Part shown: positions 43,331-54,589 of the stretch, piece after piece
How the letters are laid out: every line of letters begins with the position of its first letter
Position numbering within the stretch: the first letter of the stretch is position 1
NCBI GenBank assembly: GCA_003508835.1
Contig: PUFA01000312.1
Span: 124,001 to 188,000, forward strand
Length of the DNA: 64,000 bases
Origin: Eonycteris spelaea
Lineage: Eukaryota; Chordata; Mammalia; Chiroptera; Pteropodidae
Direction of reading: 5' to 3'
The notes under the pieces: generated by a model
Seen by the model: only the letters and a program-made list of their open reading frames with translations
What the model was told of the DNA's origin: nothing
Database searches by the model: none
Program-made: the position numbers and the translations under genes

Positions 43331-44090
43331 GCCTCTATGCTGCTTTATTACAGGGGCCAGAATGAGAAAGCCCACAGACCAGGGACTGCCTCCCCACCCC
43401 ACATTTGTCCTGGGATCCAGCTCGGGGCTGGGCCCCCTCCTTTCCCTTTTATCCTCCCTAGTGTCTTTATTAGCATGACCATGGCCATCCCAGCTTCCTG
43501 CAGACAGTGGATGTGCCTGTGAGCGTGAGCACTGAGTGAGCCTGGGTGGGTGACAGGTGGGTATGAGTGAGACCTGTGAAGGCTGCGGAGGTCAGGGTTC
43601 CCAAGGCCAGCTGCAGGACCGTGAGCAAGGACCCTGTCGCTGTCAGCCTCAGCTTCCCTGTCAGTGACAGGGGCCTGATGCCTTTCTCTTGGGAGTGAAG
43701 CAGATGACAGCACATGTTGACAGATGTGCTGCGTTTACGGCAGCTCCCAGACAGCCTGAGACGCTGCAGCAGGTGACGTTTCTGCTGCTGATCAGTGGCT
43801 GTTGACACTGGTCCTTGCAGGGCAGGCTTGCCCCCACATGAGTCAGGAAAAAGAGAGAAAGGATGGTTTTTAGTGACTTTTGGAGGTCGATATGGCAGAT
43901 GTGGGGTCATAGGTCAAAACTAGGTCCTGTCGGGATTGTTGGGGTGCTTTGTTGAGGTGATGTGTCGTCAGGCAGCACAGAAGCACCTCGTAAATGCTGG
44001 TTGAGTACTCTCACTGTTGTCACTGCTGTCGTCACGAACTAGCCCTTGGTCTGTTCCTGGTGCTGGCAAGTTGGGCCAGCCTGGAGACCA
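43331..44090. other. Unassigned intronic sequence
   Basis: No named repeat or gene. Frames at 43348-43910 (up to 146 codons, minus) have no domain. Confidence 0.35.
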
Positions 44091-44238
44091 ACGGTTCTCA
44101 GAACTGAATGTGCACGCAGACTCCTTGGGGAGCCTGTTAGACTGTGGGTTCTGATTCAGTGGGTCTGAGGCCTGGTATTTCTGACAGGCTCCAGGTGAGG
44201 CCACCGCCGCTCCTGGGTGCAGGACCACACATTTGAGT
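44091..44238. mobile_element. MER5A-type hAT-Charlie element
   Basis: ACGGTTCTCAGAACTGAATG, GGTTCTGATTCAGTGGGTCTG, CAGGCTCCAGGTGAGG, ACCACACATTTGAG. Second MER5-like copy in the window. Confidence 0.75.
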
Positions 44239-44469
44239 TGCAAATGTCATCATGTGTTGAGTGCTTTCCACATGGTGGCAGAGCTAATGGACGCCGGGGC
44301 TACTCAGGCTAAAATCGGTTCCTTAGCTCTTAGCTTTCAGGTTTGCCGATTCAAGGGCAGGTCTGTATTAATTATTACACACAGAACAAAGTCACACAAC
44401 ACTATGAAAGTCTTCACTGTCCTCCCTTCCTCTGGAGAGGGGACCTCTTTGGGGAGTTTGGGGCATATT

Positions 44470-44720
44470 CTTTCAGCCCCCCTTTTCTGTGCATGCATTT
44501 TTTCCCTTGATCTCACATATTATATGAATTCTTCTACCCTTTACTTTTTAACTTGAACAGATGTCTCAGAATTGTTTCCATGTCAGCGGTCTAAAACCCC
44601 ATTGTTTTAGCAGCTGAGCGGTAGTCCATAATTTATTTAACCACTACCTTATGATGTTTTTTAGCTCAGTTCGTTTTTGCAGTGAGCCCATGTGTCTTTG
44701 TATTTAAAGTGTGTCTCTTG
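44470..44720 (-). mobile_element. L1M 3' end, antisense
   Basis: CAGAATTGTTTCCATGTCAGC, AGCAGCTGAGCGGTAGTCC, ACCTTATGATGTTTTTTAGC. Confidence 0.55.
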
Positions 44721-44764
44721 CAGACAGCACAAAGCCTCATAACCTCTATCTGACAATTAGATAT

Positions 44765-44940
44765 TGAGACCAGTATGTCCAATAGAAATAAATACAAACC
44801 ACTTACGTTATTTAAAATTTTCTAGTAGCCACAGTAGAAATAGAAAATTCATGTGTATATATTTTTTTGTAACCTAGTATACCCAAAGACTATCATTTCG
44901 GCCTGTGATCAATATAAAAATCATTCATGAGATGTTTTAT
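44765..44940 (+). mobile_element. hAT-type element, left half only
   Basis: GTATGTCCAATAGAAATAAAT, TTTTCTAGTAGCCACAGTAG, AAAGACTATCATTTCGGCC. Same family as 12118-12425; it is cut off where the next L1 begins at 44941. Confidence 0.7.
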
Positions 44941-45770
44941 GGTCTATTTATTGTGGTTAAATGTGCATAACATGAAATTTACCAGTCTAACCATTTTTAA
45001 GTGTACAACTTAGTAACAAGTATAGCTACAGTGTTGTATGACTAGCACCACTATTCATTTCTAGAACTTCTTCATCATTCCAAACAGAAACTCAGCCCGC
45101 TGACTACCCTCCTCCTTCCCCTGCTGGTAACCCTCTGTTCTACTTCCTGACTGTGAACTTGCCTGCTCCTGGTGCCTCATGTAAGTGGAGTCATGCAGCA
45201 GTCAGCCCTCTGTGTCTGGCTTATTTCACTGGGCACAGCATCTTCAGGCTCATCCATGTCATAGCATGCATCCCTGCTTCATCCTTTTTCGTGGCTGAAT
45301 AATATTCCACTGTCCGCACACACCACGTTTTGTTTCTCCATCCACCCGTCGGCGGCTGCCGTGAGCAGTGCTGCCATGGACGCTGGCGCACGCAGACGTG
45401 TCTGCGTCCCTCCTTCCAGCTCTTTCGGATGTGACCTAGGAGTGGAATCTGTGTCACATGGCAGCTTCGTGTCTGACTGAGGACCTGCTGTTCTTCACAG
45501 CGCTGCATCGTTTCCCGCGTCCCCTCCCATCCTCCATGTCATTGCCACGTTGTCGTATGGTCTGTGTTTTCCACCCAGAGCACGTCTCGCTCTGGACCAG
45601 CTGTGTTTCACGTGCCCAGCAGTTGGGTTGCATGGCGGACAGGCAGCTTTTAGACTGTTCTCCGTTCCTGGTTGTTATGGATGCGGCCGGATTTAAATCT
45701 TCCATCTTGTTATTTGCTTTCAGTTTATCGCCTATGTTCTCTGTTCCTTTTTTCTCGTTTCCTGCCTCCT
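44941..45770 (-). mobile_element. L1 3' UTR, antisense (~830 bp)
   Basis: ATAACATGAAATTTACCAGTC, GTACAACTTAGTAACAAG, GTAACCCTCTGTTCTACTTCC, GGCTGAATAATATTCCACTG, TGACCTAGGAGTGGAATCTG and ATTGCCACGTTGTCGTATGG, in reverse L1M order. Confidence 0.9.
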
Positions 45771-46779
45771 TTAGATGAATTGAGTAATTGAGTGTTCCCT
45801 TATCTCCGCGCTAGCTGATTCACACTACCTCTTTGTCACTCTCGAGTTTCCTTTCTGTGCCTGGACTGGAACTTGGGCTTCGAGTTGCAGTGAGATGGGA
45901 GCCCGGGGGATGGGGAGGCTTTTGAGCCCAGGAGGGACCTGGCCTGACGTGCTGGTATCCACACCTCCCGTTGCTTGTGCAAGAGCATTCTTGCCAGCCG
46001 GATTCCTGGAAGAGGGTTTGCTAAGGCCGAGGGAAGCGTGCATTTAGATGTGGGTAGGCCCTGCCAAATTGCATTCCACAGAGCCTTCGCCATTGTCACC
46101 CCTTGCAGATGGCAGCCAGGATTTAGTGAGTGACTCCCTGTGCCAGGCCTGTGCCACACCCTAGGGACACTGATGAGCATCAGCCCGGGTCCTGCTGCTT
46201 AAAAATCTCTCAGCCCAAAAGCCTCTGGAGCTGCCTCTGAGCTCAGGAAGGTTCCAGTTTCAGAGGAAGGGACAGGGGAGGTGAGGGGACGGTCCAGGTG
46301 GCGGAACGGGGCATGGCTCCTCCGAAGGGGCCGGGAACTGGCGGGATTGGGAGGCGGACTGTGTTGGTCCAGGGACCGCATGTGTGGGCTCCCTGTCAGC
46401 GCGGGGCTTGTCAGTGGAGTAGGACGACCGCTTCCTCTTGGGGCTTGTCAGGGTGAATTTCATGAAGGCAGCACAGGCTCGTGGTTGGACTAAGTTATCG
46501 CCGTGGTGGGAGGAGGGAGGAGGGGATCACCGTCAGGAACGGGGTGACCTGACCCAGGGGCAGGCCGGACCCAGGCCTTAGTATTTATGGTTCATGTCAG
46601 ACAAATTTGGGCTTGGAGCCCCAGCTTGTTCCTTCCTAGGCAGCCTGTGCCAGGCGCACGGTGAAAGAGGGAATAGCAGCTGAAGCTGCCTCCCAGAAGT
46701 GCGACGCGGCTTCGGTCAGTGACATGCGGGCAGCCTGGAGCTCACTGCTCTCCTGGACCCTAGTAAGGCTTGATCAAGG
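45771..46779. other. Unassigned intronic sequence
   Basis: GC-moderate, nothing recognised. Confidence 0.35.
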
Positions 46780-46945
46780 CTAAGGTTAGGTGCTATGACT
46801 GTTACTGCTTTTCTTGTTATTATTATTAACTTCAGGCCTGTAGGCAACAGCCAGATTCTTCCTTATGCCCAGGGCTGAGACCCCAGAGAAATGAAGTGAG
46901 TCGCTCAGAGTCAGGACGCTGCAGGGCTGGGATGCAAGCCGGTTT
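46780..46945 (-). repeat. MIR SINE, divergent
   Basis: CTTGTTATTATTATTAACTTC, GAAATGAAGTGAGTCGCTCAG, GCAGGGCTGGGATGCAAGCC. Confidence 0.55.
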
Positions 46946-47759
46946 GTCTGATGCGAGCGCGCGGGCCTCATCCCCGACCCAGGCCCCAGCACCCAAAGAC
47001 CCTTCCACCCTTAGCAGAGCCAGTAAGCAGGGCGCACTCTCTAGTGACACCAGCAGCATCCATGGTGGTCCCCTCAGTGACTCGGGCGACAGACCTGCCC
47101 AGAGCCGGCTATTTATAGTCTGTCTTCCTCAGCCCCGAGTGATTGTCCTGTGTTTGGCTGCGGAGGTACTAGTGTTTGATTACAAGGCGGCCTCAGCCTG
47201 CGGGGGGCTGTTCTGTGGTAGGCAGGCGCATACCCCATCGCCCTGCAAAGTCTGGAAAAAGTTTGCATTTCGGCACACATCTCGGTTCAAGGGGCTTGAA
47301 TAAAGGATCAGGGACCCATGCGCACATAACTTCTACCCCCCTTTTCCCACACCCAGGCCGCATGTTGCCCCCACCACTTGGCGCCTTCAAGCAGTGCTCT
47401 CATGGTCCCCTCCTCCCGCCGCACGGTTCAGGGCGAGCAGTGCCGTCTAGCCTTGGCGGGATCGAAGGTGAGGGAGTAGGGTGGGCCGTAGCCGTGGGCA
47501 GCGAGGCTTCTGGAAACCTGTTCTCCAACACCCACAAGCCGGAGTCTGTGCTGGGCTGTGGCTGGTGACGAGGGGGGAAGTGAGGATGTGCTGATGGGCC
47601 CGATGCAGCGTCATGGGGACTGAGACAGGCCAGGCCCTGTAGATGGCCAGTAGAGGAGTTAAGGCTGAATGGGCCAGGGCAAGATTTTCCTCACTGCCCC
47701 TGGTCACTGGCACGTGGTCTGCAGCCCGTCCCCAAACTCTCCACTGGGTTGTCTAATTA
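46946..47759. other. Unassigned intronic sequence
   Basis: No exon or repeat recognised with confidence; some CpGs near 47430. Confidence 0.35.
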
Positions 47760-47980
47760 CAGGGGTCCCAAACCACCGGGTCGTAGGCCGATACTGGTCC
47801 ATGGCCTGTTAGGAATCGGGCTGCACAGCAGGAGGTGAGCAGCGGTGGGTGAGCAAAGCTTCATCCATACTGGCCGCTCCCCAGTGCCAGCATCACCGCC
47901 TCAGCTCCCCCTCAGGTCCTCAGGTGTTAGGTTCTCATAGGAGTGCTGGTCCTTGATGCTGAAAAGGTTGGGGACCGCTG
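47760..47980 (+). mobile_element. MER1-type hAT-Charlie element with internal deletion
   Basis: Left end CAGGGGTCCC and right end GGGACCGCTG are the family's inverted termini. Internal phrases TGGCCTGTTAGGAATCGGGC and CTGCACAGCAGGAGGTGAGC, then GGTTCTCATAGGAG. At 221 bp it is shorter than the ~340 bp I recall for full-length copies; the middle-right segment is missing. Confidence 0.8.
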
Positions 47981-48154
47981 GTAATAGGCACCTCAAACTT
48001 AATTTGTCCAACACAGAGCTCCCCCCTCCTCTTATCCCCAAAAGCAAAGCACGAGCAGATCAAAGTGCCCTTTTCCAGGCTGTCGCTGTCACTGTCCTCT
48101 CAGGACCTCGGCTAGGCAGATACTTTGACATCATCCTCCATCCCTTGCTCTCTT

Positions 48155-48262
48155 CCAATTTTAATTACATTTTTTCTTCTTGTGGTAAACAACATGTAGC
48201 ATAAAATTCACCGTCTTAACCGTGTTGAAGCGCACAGTCCAGCGGTGTGCAGTGAATTCGTG
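48155..48262 (-). mobile_element. Short L1 3' UTR piece, antisense
   Basis: TAAACAACATGTAGCATAAAATTC, CCGTCTTAACCGTGTTGAAGC, CACAGTCCAGCGGTGTGC. Confidence 0.75.
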
Positions 48263-48299
48263 TCGCTGTGTTGGATGCCTCTTTTTCTCTCTCGTGCAC

Positions 48300-48520
48300 C
48301 TGGCCTCGTGTCCCCACCCCCACTGCCCCCACCCTGGTCCAGCTTTGTCATCTCCTGCCTGGACCGTCGCAGTTTCTTCCCCCTGGGACAGTCTGCTTTC
48401 CTCACGAAGCCAAGGGGCCCTGTCATAACCTCCCCTACTCAGAGCCCTCCCACAGCCCCTGTCACTCAGAGGGAAAGCCAAGCCCTTACAGTGGCCCAGA
48501 TGCAGCAGCCACTGACCACG
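48300..48520 (+). repeat. L2 LINE fragment
   Basis: TTTGTCATCTCCTGCCTGGACC, AGAGCCCTCCCACAGCCCC, AAAGCCAAGCCCTTACAGTGGCC. Confidence 0.7.
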
Positions 48521-48879
48521 TGTGGCCTGTGAGCACCGGAGGAGCCTTGAGCATAAAATATACCCTGGGTTTCAAAAACTTAGAATGAAGCGGGGAGAAA
48601 AGTAAACTCATCTCATTAATGATATTTTTACATTGGCTGCATGTGGAAGTGTTCATGCTCATGTACGTTTAATACGTTATTAAAGATAATACATGTAGGG
48701 TCACCTACCGTCTCTACCAGAGCATTTAGAGTGGCCCGCGGGGCTCACAGCACACCCATGGGCAGCGCTGGTGTGGGCAGCGCCTCCCGGGGGATCGTTG
48801 GAGGACCCAGTGAGCTGACCCAGGCAGCTGTTGGGACACTATCTGTTACCTCATGCACCGTGAGTGTTAGCCGTTATTT
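48521..48879. other. Unassigned intronic sequence
   Basis: Nothing recognised. Confidence 0.35.
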
Positions 48880-49330
48880 TTTTAAATTGTGGTAAAATAC
48901 AACACAAAATTGACCATTTTCACCACTTTTAAGTGTACAATCCAGTGGCACTAAGTACGTCCACAGTGTCGTGCAACTGTCACCTGTGTCCGTTGCCAGA
49001 ATCCTCATCACTCCAGACAGAACCTGGTACCTGGTAAAGAACAGCTCCCTGTTCTCCTCTCCTGCCAACCCTGGCCAGCTTCTGATTTACTCTGTTTCTG
49101 TGACTTTGCCTAGTGTAGGCACCTCATATGAGTGGAATATACAATATTTGTTCTTTTGTGTCTGGACTATTTCACGGGGCATAATGTTTTCCAGGTTCAT
49201 CGATATTGTAGCACGTGCCAGAATTTCATTCCTTTCTGAGCCTGAATGACACCCCACTGTGTGGACGTACCACATTTTGTTCATCAGCCAGTGGACAGAT
49301 GGGTCATTTTGACCTCTTAGCTGTTAATTA
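48880..49330 (-). mobile_element. L1 3' UTR, antisense
   Basis: AATTGTGGTAAAATACAACAC, CATTTTCACCACTTTTAAGTG, CAGAATCCTCATCACTCCAG, TATGAGTGGAATATACAATAT, GACGTACCACATTTTGTTCATC. Confidence 0.92.
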
Positions 49331-49344
49331 TTTTTAACACATGA

Positions 49345-49650
49345 TCTGGACGCCGACTTTCTGTCTCGCCTCATCTCCCACTGACCACTCTCCCCTGGCT
49401 CGCTCAGCTTTGGCCACACTGGGCGCCCTCCTCGTGTGCACCTCGGGGCCTGGGCACCTGCTCTTCCCCGATGCGTGCTCCTTCCCTCCCCTCTTCACCA
49501 GGCCCACCTTGATCACTGTGTAAAACTGCAAACCTCGTACCCTTCTCCACTGCTTTTCCAAAGCACTTAGCACCTCTGACATACCATTTACAGCGATTAT
49601 CTATATATCAACGTTTTATAATATTATAGGTATTTTTAATCTTTATGATT
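49345..49650 (+). repeat. L2 LINE 3' fragment
   Basis: GCCACACTGGGCGCCCTCC, GGGCACCTGCTCTTCCCC, then CAAAGCACTTAGCACCTCTGAC. Confidence 0.7.
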
Positions 49651-50134
49651 TCTATACATAATAGCATTTCCATTTTAACATTTATAAATGTAATTTATAA
49701 TGCATATTAAATTTTATTCAATAGATAGGAATCACATACTTTTAAGTTACATATTTGTAAATACTTAGCATGATAAATTATTATTCTTTTTTGTCTCCAT
49801 CCTCACTCTCATCAAAACTGTAAGCTCTAAGTAGACGGGATCTTTGTTTTGTTCACAGCCATACCCCAGCTTCTAGAACAAAGCCATGTGTCTCCTTCTT
49901 AATTGCTGAGTAGATGAATATTTAGGGAATAAGGAACTCAGAAGGATGTAAATGAGCCAAAAAAAAAGTGTATTTGGGGCGGTGGGGAGGTGGGGTGGGA
50001 AGAGGAAGTTGGGAAGAACAGAAACACTGCCCCAAGGCTTCAAAGCTGGTGTGCTCAGGCCCCGGGCGTGTGTGAGGGGCACAAGAAACGGGCTGGCCCA
50101 GAAGGCAGGGTGCTGCTTGGGGGTCTAATCTTGT
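49651..50134. other. Unassigned intronic sequence
   Basis: AT-rich to about 49800, then CATCAAAACTGTAAGCTC and a GTTCACAGCC...AGCTTCTAGAAC end suggest an L2-like tail. No gene. Confidence 0.4.
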
Positions 50135-50300
50135 CCTGAAATCTGGTTCCTTCACTCATTTGCTGGGTGACCTTGAGTCAGTGACATGCCCTCTCTGAGC
50201 CTCATCTCCTCATCTGTAAAAAGGGGAAAGACAGCTGTTCATTGACTCAGCGAATGCTTCCTGCACACCTGCCATGTGCCAGGCGCTGCGGCAAAAGAGG
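50135..50300 (+). repeat. MIR SINE
   Basis: CTGGGTGACCTTGAGTCAGTG, CTGAGCCTCATCTCCTCATCTG, then an ATTGACTCAGCGAATGCTTCC continuation. Confidence 0.75.
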
Positions 50301-50714
50301 CTCCGGTGTCGGGTTAGCCGCAGGCTTCAGCCGTCCCCGCCTGTCAGGTGGGAATGAGGTGCCTGCTGTGTAGCGTCGCTGGGAAAGCCCGGTGCCTCGT
50401 GGAGGGATTCGTGAGTGGTGTTGGGCTGGAGATGCAGGTTGGCCCTGATTGTGGCACTTGTTTCTTTTCAAAACACGAACTCAATATGGCTTAGGACATT
50501 TTGGGGACACTAAATCTCTGGCCTTGGCCGTGGCCCTGATGCTTTGCTGTCAGCTCCTCTGAGCTGGGCACACCTGTTATACCCTGAGGCTTGCTTGCAG
50601 AGACTCCATTCCCTATTCTCGTGTCTCTTTCTGGAACTGCTGTAAAAGCTTTGGTCAGCAGGCTGCTGAGCCGACCAGCCTGCATCTGGTAGGTGTGTGT
50701 GTTAGCATGGGTCA

Positions 50715-51040
50715 TGCTAGTCGCTGTAACAAATCAGCCGTTTGTTCTCAGGGGTTACACATGGTGAAGGTAATTTTCTTGCACACGTCATAATCAGTGA
50801 GGGTGTTTCTTGTTGGGCGACCTCACGCGAACACATTGAGGAAACCAGACTCCTCCCCTCATATGGCTCTGCCCTCCCCGGGGTCTGGGGTCTGCTGTAG
50901 GCGAGGAATCATGAAGGAATGTCTCATGTGCCAGGCCTGGAGAGCGGGTGTGAGTTCCATCCACGTGTTGTTGGCCAGAATTCAGTCATGTGGCCTCACT
51001 CAGCTACAAGGCATCCTGGGAAATATAGTCCAACACTGCA
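50715..51040 (-). mobile_element. Old LTR-like repeat, antisense, family uncertain
   Basis: GCTGTAACAAATCAGCCG, CATGTGCCAGGCCTGGAGAGC, TTGTTGGCCAGAATTCAGTC, TGGGAAATATAGTCC. Resembles MaLR/ERVL-type LTRs in reverse. Confidence 0.4.
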
Positions 51041-51639
51041 CCTAGGAGGGGGAGGAGATGGTTTGGAGGCACACACAGCGGTCTGGCACGGTGGGTGTGC
51101 ATCTGCAGATGCTGGTGTGGCTGGTGGAGTGGGTGTGAAGGACTCAGATATAGGGGGAGGGGACATCTCATCTGGGTTAGCTGTTTTTCTGACTTTTTGC
51201 CTTGCAATCCTGGGTAAGACATACGTTTTACACCACGGCCCAGGATGGATGGACACATACACATCTGAAACGAGATCTGTGGAACACTTAGCTACTTAGC
51301 TTGACCACCTCTGAGTCATACAGCAGTACATTTTAAAATTGTATTCTTCTGTTTTATTCATTTCTTTAAGTGATGTTGAGATCTATATTGATTTCATTCC
51401 TGCTCAAAATACTGCAACCCACAATTTGAAAAACTCTGAAAATGAAAATGGAAATTTGAGAAAATTTGGACTGTCATGGGAAACTCCTGGACCCCCGAGA
51501 GTGCCATCTCAGTTCCCCATGGGTCCCTGCCCCATTCCGAGAGGATGATGGAGGCTGGAAGCAGGACTGAAGGTTAGAACGCTTGGGACAAATCCACTGA
51601 GCTCCACATCCCCCCCACACACACACACACAGCCCCCAG
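51041..51639. other. Unassigned intronic sequence
   Basis: Includes a short (CA)n run near 51618-51631. No gene or named repeat. Confidence 0.35.
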
Positions 51640-51930
51640 ACATCGTTCCCAGTGCCCCCTACCCGCCGCATGACGATCTGGTGGTTCTGGGGGCCCACCA
51701 AGCATGTTCCTGCCTCAGGGCCTTCATGCTCACTGTCCCCAGCCCAGGGTGCCCCCCACCCGGCACACTTCATCCCTGCCTCTGCTTCAACGTCACCTCT
51801 ACTGACCACCCCATTTTAAAATCGAACCTTTCCCCCATCACCTCTGTGCTACGTGGTGTGTTGTTCTACGAGGCCTCATTACCTGGGGCCTAGGGCATAG
51901 TAGGTGCGCACTGAATGTTTGGTGAGTGAA
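51640..51930 (+). repeat. L2 LINE 3' fragment
   Basis: CTTCAACGTCACCTCTACTGACC, GTGTGTTGTTCTACGAGG, GGCATAGTAGGTGCGCACTG. Confidence 0.75.
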
Positions 51931-52344
51931 TGGATCAAAGCCTTTTGATTTGGGTTTTTTCCTTCCCCAGCGGGAAAGCGGTTTCCCCAGACCAAGGACA
52001 GGGCTCTGTACTAGGGCAGGACGGGGCTAGGAAGCCGGGAGAGATGGAGCCTGGAGGGCCCTTCCCAGAAGTGCTTGGGCTCCATGGCTTGGTTGCTCGA
52101 AGCCACTCATATGTCTGTAGATTATTTTCACAAAAGAATTGCTTAACCAGTGCAGGCTCTTCTCTCTTCCACCCCTCAGGGCAGTCCTGAATCTCACCTC
52201 TTAATCGGTTAACCACCCAAGATGCCACAGGCACGGGGGTGGGAGGGACCCTCCACGCCCAACCCATGGGACCCTCAGGAATGGTTTCCATGTGTGTGTG
52301 TTATTCTGTGTGTCTTTGAATTTTTATTGAAGTATAAAGGTTTC
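51931..52344. other. Unassigned intronic sequence
   Basis: Nothing recognised; the (TG)n-like TGTGTGTGTTATTC at 52290 borders an L1. Confidence 0.35.
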
Positions 52345-52640
52345 TCTGGTTTTTTATTTGTTTTATTAAATTTATTTGGGCGACACTGGTTAATAGCATC
52401 ATATAAATTTCAGCTGTACCACTTGTATGACATCTGCGTGCCAGTGCGTGCTCTCCACCCAAAGTCTGGTCTCCATGGGTTTGACCCCCTTTACCCGCCT
52501 CATCGCGCCCCCAAGAGATTTTGTTTTGTGAAGTACAGAGGTATCGATGCTTCTGGAATCGGTACTCCACACACTTGGGAAATGACACAGACCCAGCACA
52601 TTTCACACCGCTTTGTGGTTCCATGTGTTCTTGCCAGGTT
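52345..52640 (-). mobile_element. L1 3' end of laurasiatherian type, antisense
   Basis: TTTATTAAATTTATTTGGGCGACACTG at its left, then GGTTAATAGCATCATATAAAT, TTTCAGCTGTACCAC, CACCCAAAGTCTGGTCTCC. This head is typical of L1 3' ends in bats and odd-toed ungulates and differs from the L1M copies around it. Confidence 0.65.
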
Positions 52641-52964
52641 TTGGCTTTGAGGGGCTAGGGGGCAAGTGGCAGATGGAATATGAGACCAAAGGCTCATGCA
52701 ACCCTCATGCACTCTGACACCGGCCAGTCGTGGGTCCAGGAGGGAGGCTGCCCGGGACGACTTGGGCCCATGTGGCAGTGCGTGCAGGGGACCCAAGAGG
52801 TGCACACAGGACGGCTCTGCTGGTCTCAATCGGCCTCTGTGCATTTGGGGGCATAGGGCGTGCCAAGGGGGAGCCTCTGAGTGAATGTGCACCCCAGGAG
52901 GTGACGCTGGGAGTAAGATGGGGCGGGGCGCAACATGACTAGCTTTTTCCCTTCCCCTTACTTC

Positions 52965-53410
52965 CCATTTTAAAAGGCGTTGTCGAGGCATAATTCACAG
53001 ACCCAGATTCACCCATTTGAAGTGGACGACTTGGTAGGTTTTGGGGTATTTGCAGAGTTCTGTGTCCGGCACTTCTTTGCAGTTCCAGAACATTCACCGC
53101 CCATGTGGAAACCTGCTGTCCACATGCAGTCACCCTGTCCCGCCGCGTCCCGCCCTTGGTGGCCACAGTCTGCTTCCTGCCTCCCAGGCGCCTGTCCTGC
53201 AACCCCGTGGAAATGGGGTCGTGGGACATGTGGTCTTCTGTGTCTGGCCTCTTTCGTGGACTGTGACGTTTTCAGCTGCACCCATGTTGTGGCAGGGGTC
53301 AGTGCATGCTGCTTTTCCCGGCTGGATAAACACCCCAGCGGATGGATGTACCATATCCACTCATCGGTCGATAGACATTTGGGTTGTTTATACTTTTTGT
53401 CAATTATGAG
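52965..53410 (-). mobile_element. L1 3' UTR, antisense
   Basis: GTTGTCGAGGCATAATTCACAG, CAGAACATTCACCGCCC, GTCTTCTGTGTCTGGCC, GGATGTACCATATCCACTC, ATTTGGGTTGTTTATACTTTT. Confidence 0.88.
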
Positions 53411-53754
53411 TAAAGCTACTTGGCCATTTCTTCCGCCAAGGTGGCCTTTTCAGCCACCCCTGCCCAGTCCTGTTCTTCCTTTATTCCTGCGGGCACAGGG
53501 CCTCCTCCTCCTCCTCCCCCGTCTTTTCTCCTTTCTCTTCTTCCCTCCTGTTCTATCAGGATGTTTTTCCTCCTCCCCAGCCTCAGCCGAGGGAGTAGGA
53601 GTCTGGAGGTCATTTCTGGGGGGCCCTGGGCAGGCTCCTGGCTGCCCCTCAGGCCCCCCTCCCGGGGAGGGAGCCGGAGGGACAGCCTGCTCCTGCTCAT
53701 CCAGCCCCAGGGGAGAAGTGTGGGGACAGGGCCTCGCCTAGGAAATGGCTTTTC
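53411..53754. other. Unassigned intronic sequence
   Basis: Pyrimidine-rich at 53500-53580. The 253-codon frame at 52980-53741 runs through an L1 and is not a gene. Confidence 0.4.
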
Positions 53755-53951
53755 TTGGGGACTTTTAAAAACTTATGTGTTTTATGTTTTTGGAACAGGA
53801 AACACATGCTCCAAACTCGTATCAAAGATTTCTAGTGAAAGGCCTCTCTCCTTTCCCTGACTCCGAGCCAGCAACACCCATGTCCTCGTCCCAGAGGTCA
53901 GACGGTTAGTTTTTAAGCGTCTTTCCAGCCAGGTGTTCTGTGCACGCGTAA

Positions 53952-53987
<36 letters not shown>

Positions 53988-54300
53988 CACACACACACAC
54001 AGAGTTTATAAGGCACTAATGATGGTATTTTAACACCATTCTGCCCTTTGCTTTTTCCTTTTACCATATCTAGGAGGTTATAACTTGATTAGGTTCAGTG
54101 TCTGTCACAGCTGCATAGTATTCCACTGGACGCCCTCACTTGCTGGACCCAGTCGCCTTTGCTGGACACTTGGTTAGCTCCAGGTTGTCACAAACAAGGT
54201 TGCAATGAGTAACCATGGGCAGCTGTTGATTTGCGTGAATGTGAGTGAAGCTGTAAGTTAAAAACCCAAGGATGGAATTGCTGGGACAAAGGGCGCGTGC
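53755..54300 (-). mobile_element. L1M 3' end, antisense, with internal (CT)n(CA)n
   Basis: TTTTATGTTTTTGGAACAGG, CATGCTCCAAACTCGTATC on the left. A (CT)n run at 53954-53984 passes into (CA)n at 53985-54001. Then GCATAGTATTCCACTGGACGC and AACAAGGTTGCAATGAGTAACC. Confidence 0.7.
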
Positions 54301-54302
54301 GT

Positions 54303-54575
54303 TAAAAAAAATAAGGAAAATTTCCAAATATACACAAAAGTAAGAAACAGCAGAATGACCCCTGTTATCCGCGAGTCCCACATAGATGGAGATTTGGCCG
54401 CACTTGTCTTAACCGATCTTTTGTGTTGTCGTTGAAGTATTTTAAAGCGAACCCCATATCTCCTGCCATTTGAATCTACGTACTTAAGTATGTATTTAAG
54501 AAACAAAAATAGGCATTTTTTTGTATAACCACATTGTGATGTTATCAAACCAACAAGTCACGGCTGTCTGGTACC
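54303..54575 (-). mobile_element. L1M fragment, antisense
   Basis: AAATTTCCAAATATACACAAAAG, GAAGTATTTTAAAGCGAACCCC, TTGTATAACCACATTGTGATG. Confidence 0.6.
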
Positions 54576-54589
54576 ATCAAGGGACATGC

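Noticed and set aside
52980..53741. 253-codon open frame
   Set aside because: Runs through an antisense L1 3' UTR and a pyrimidine-rich stretch; no conserved domain.
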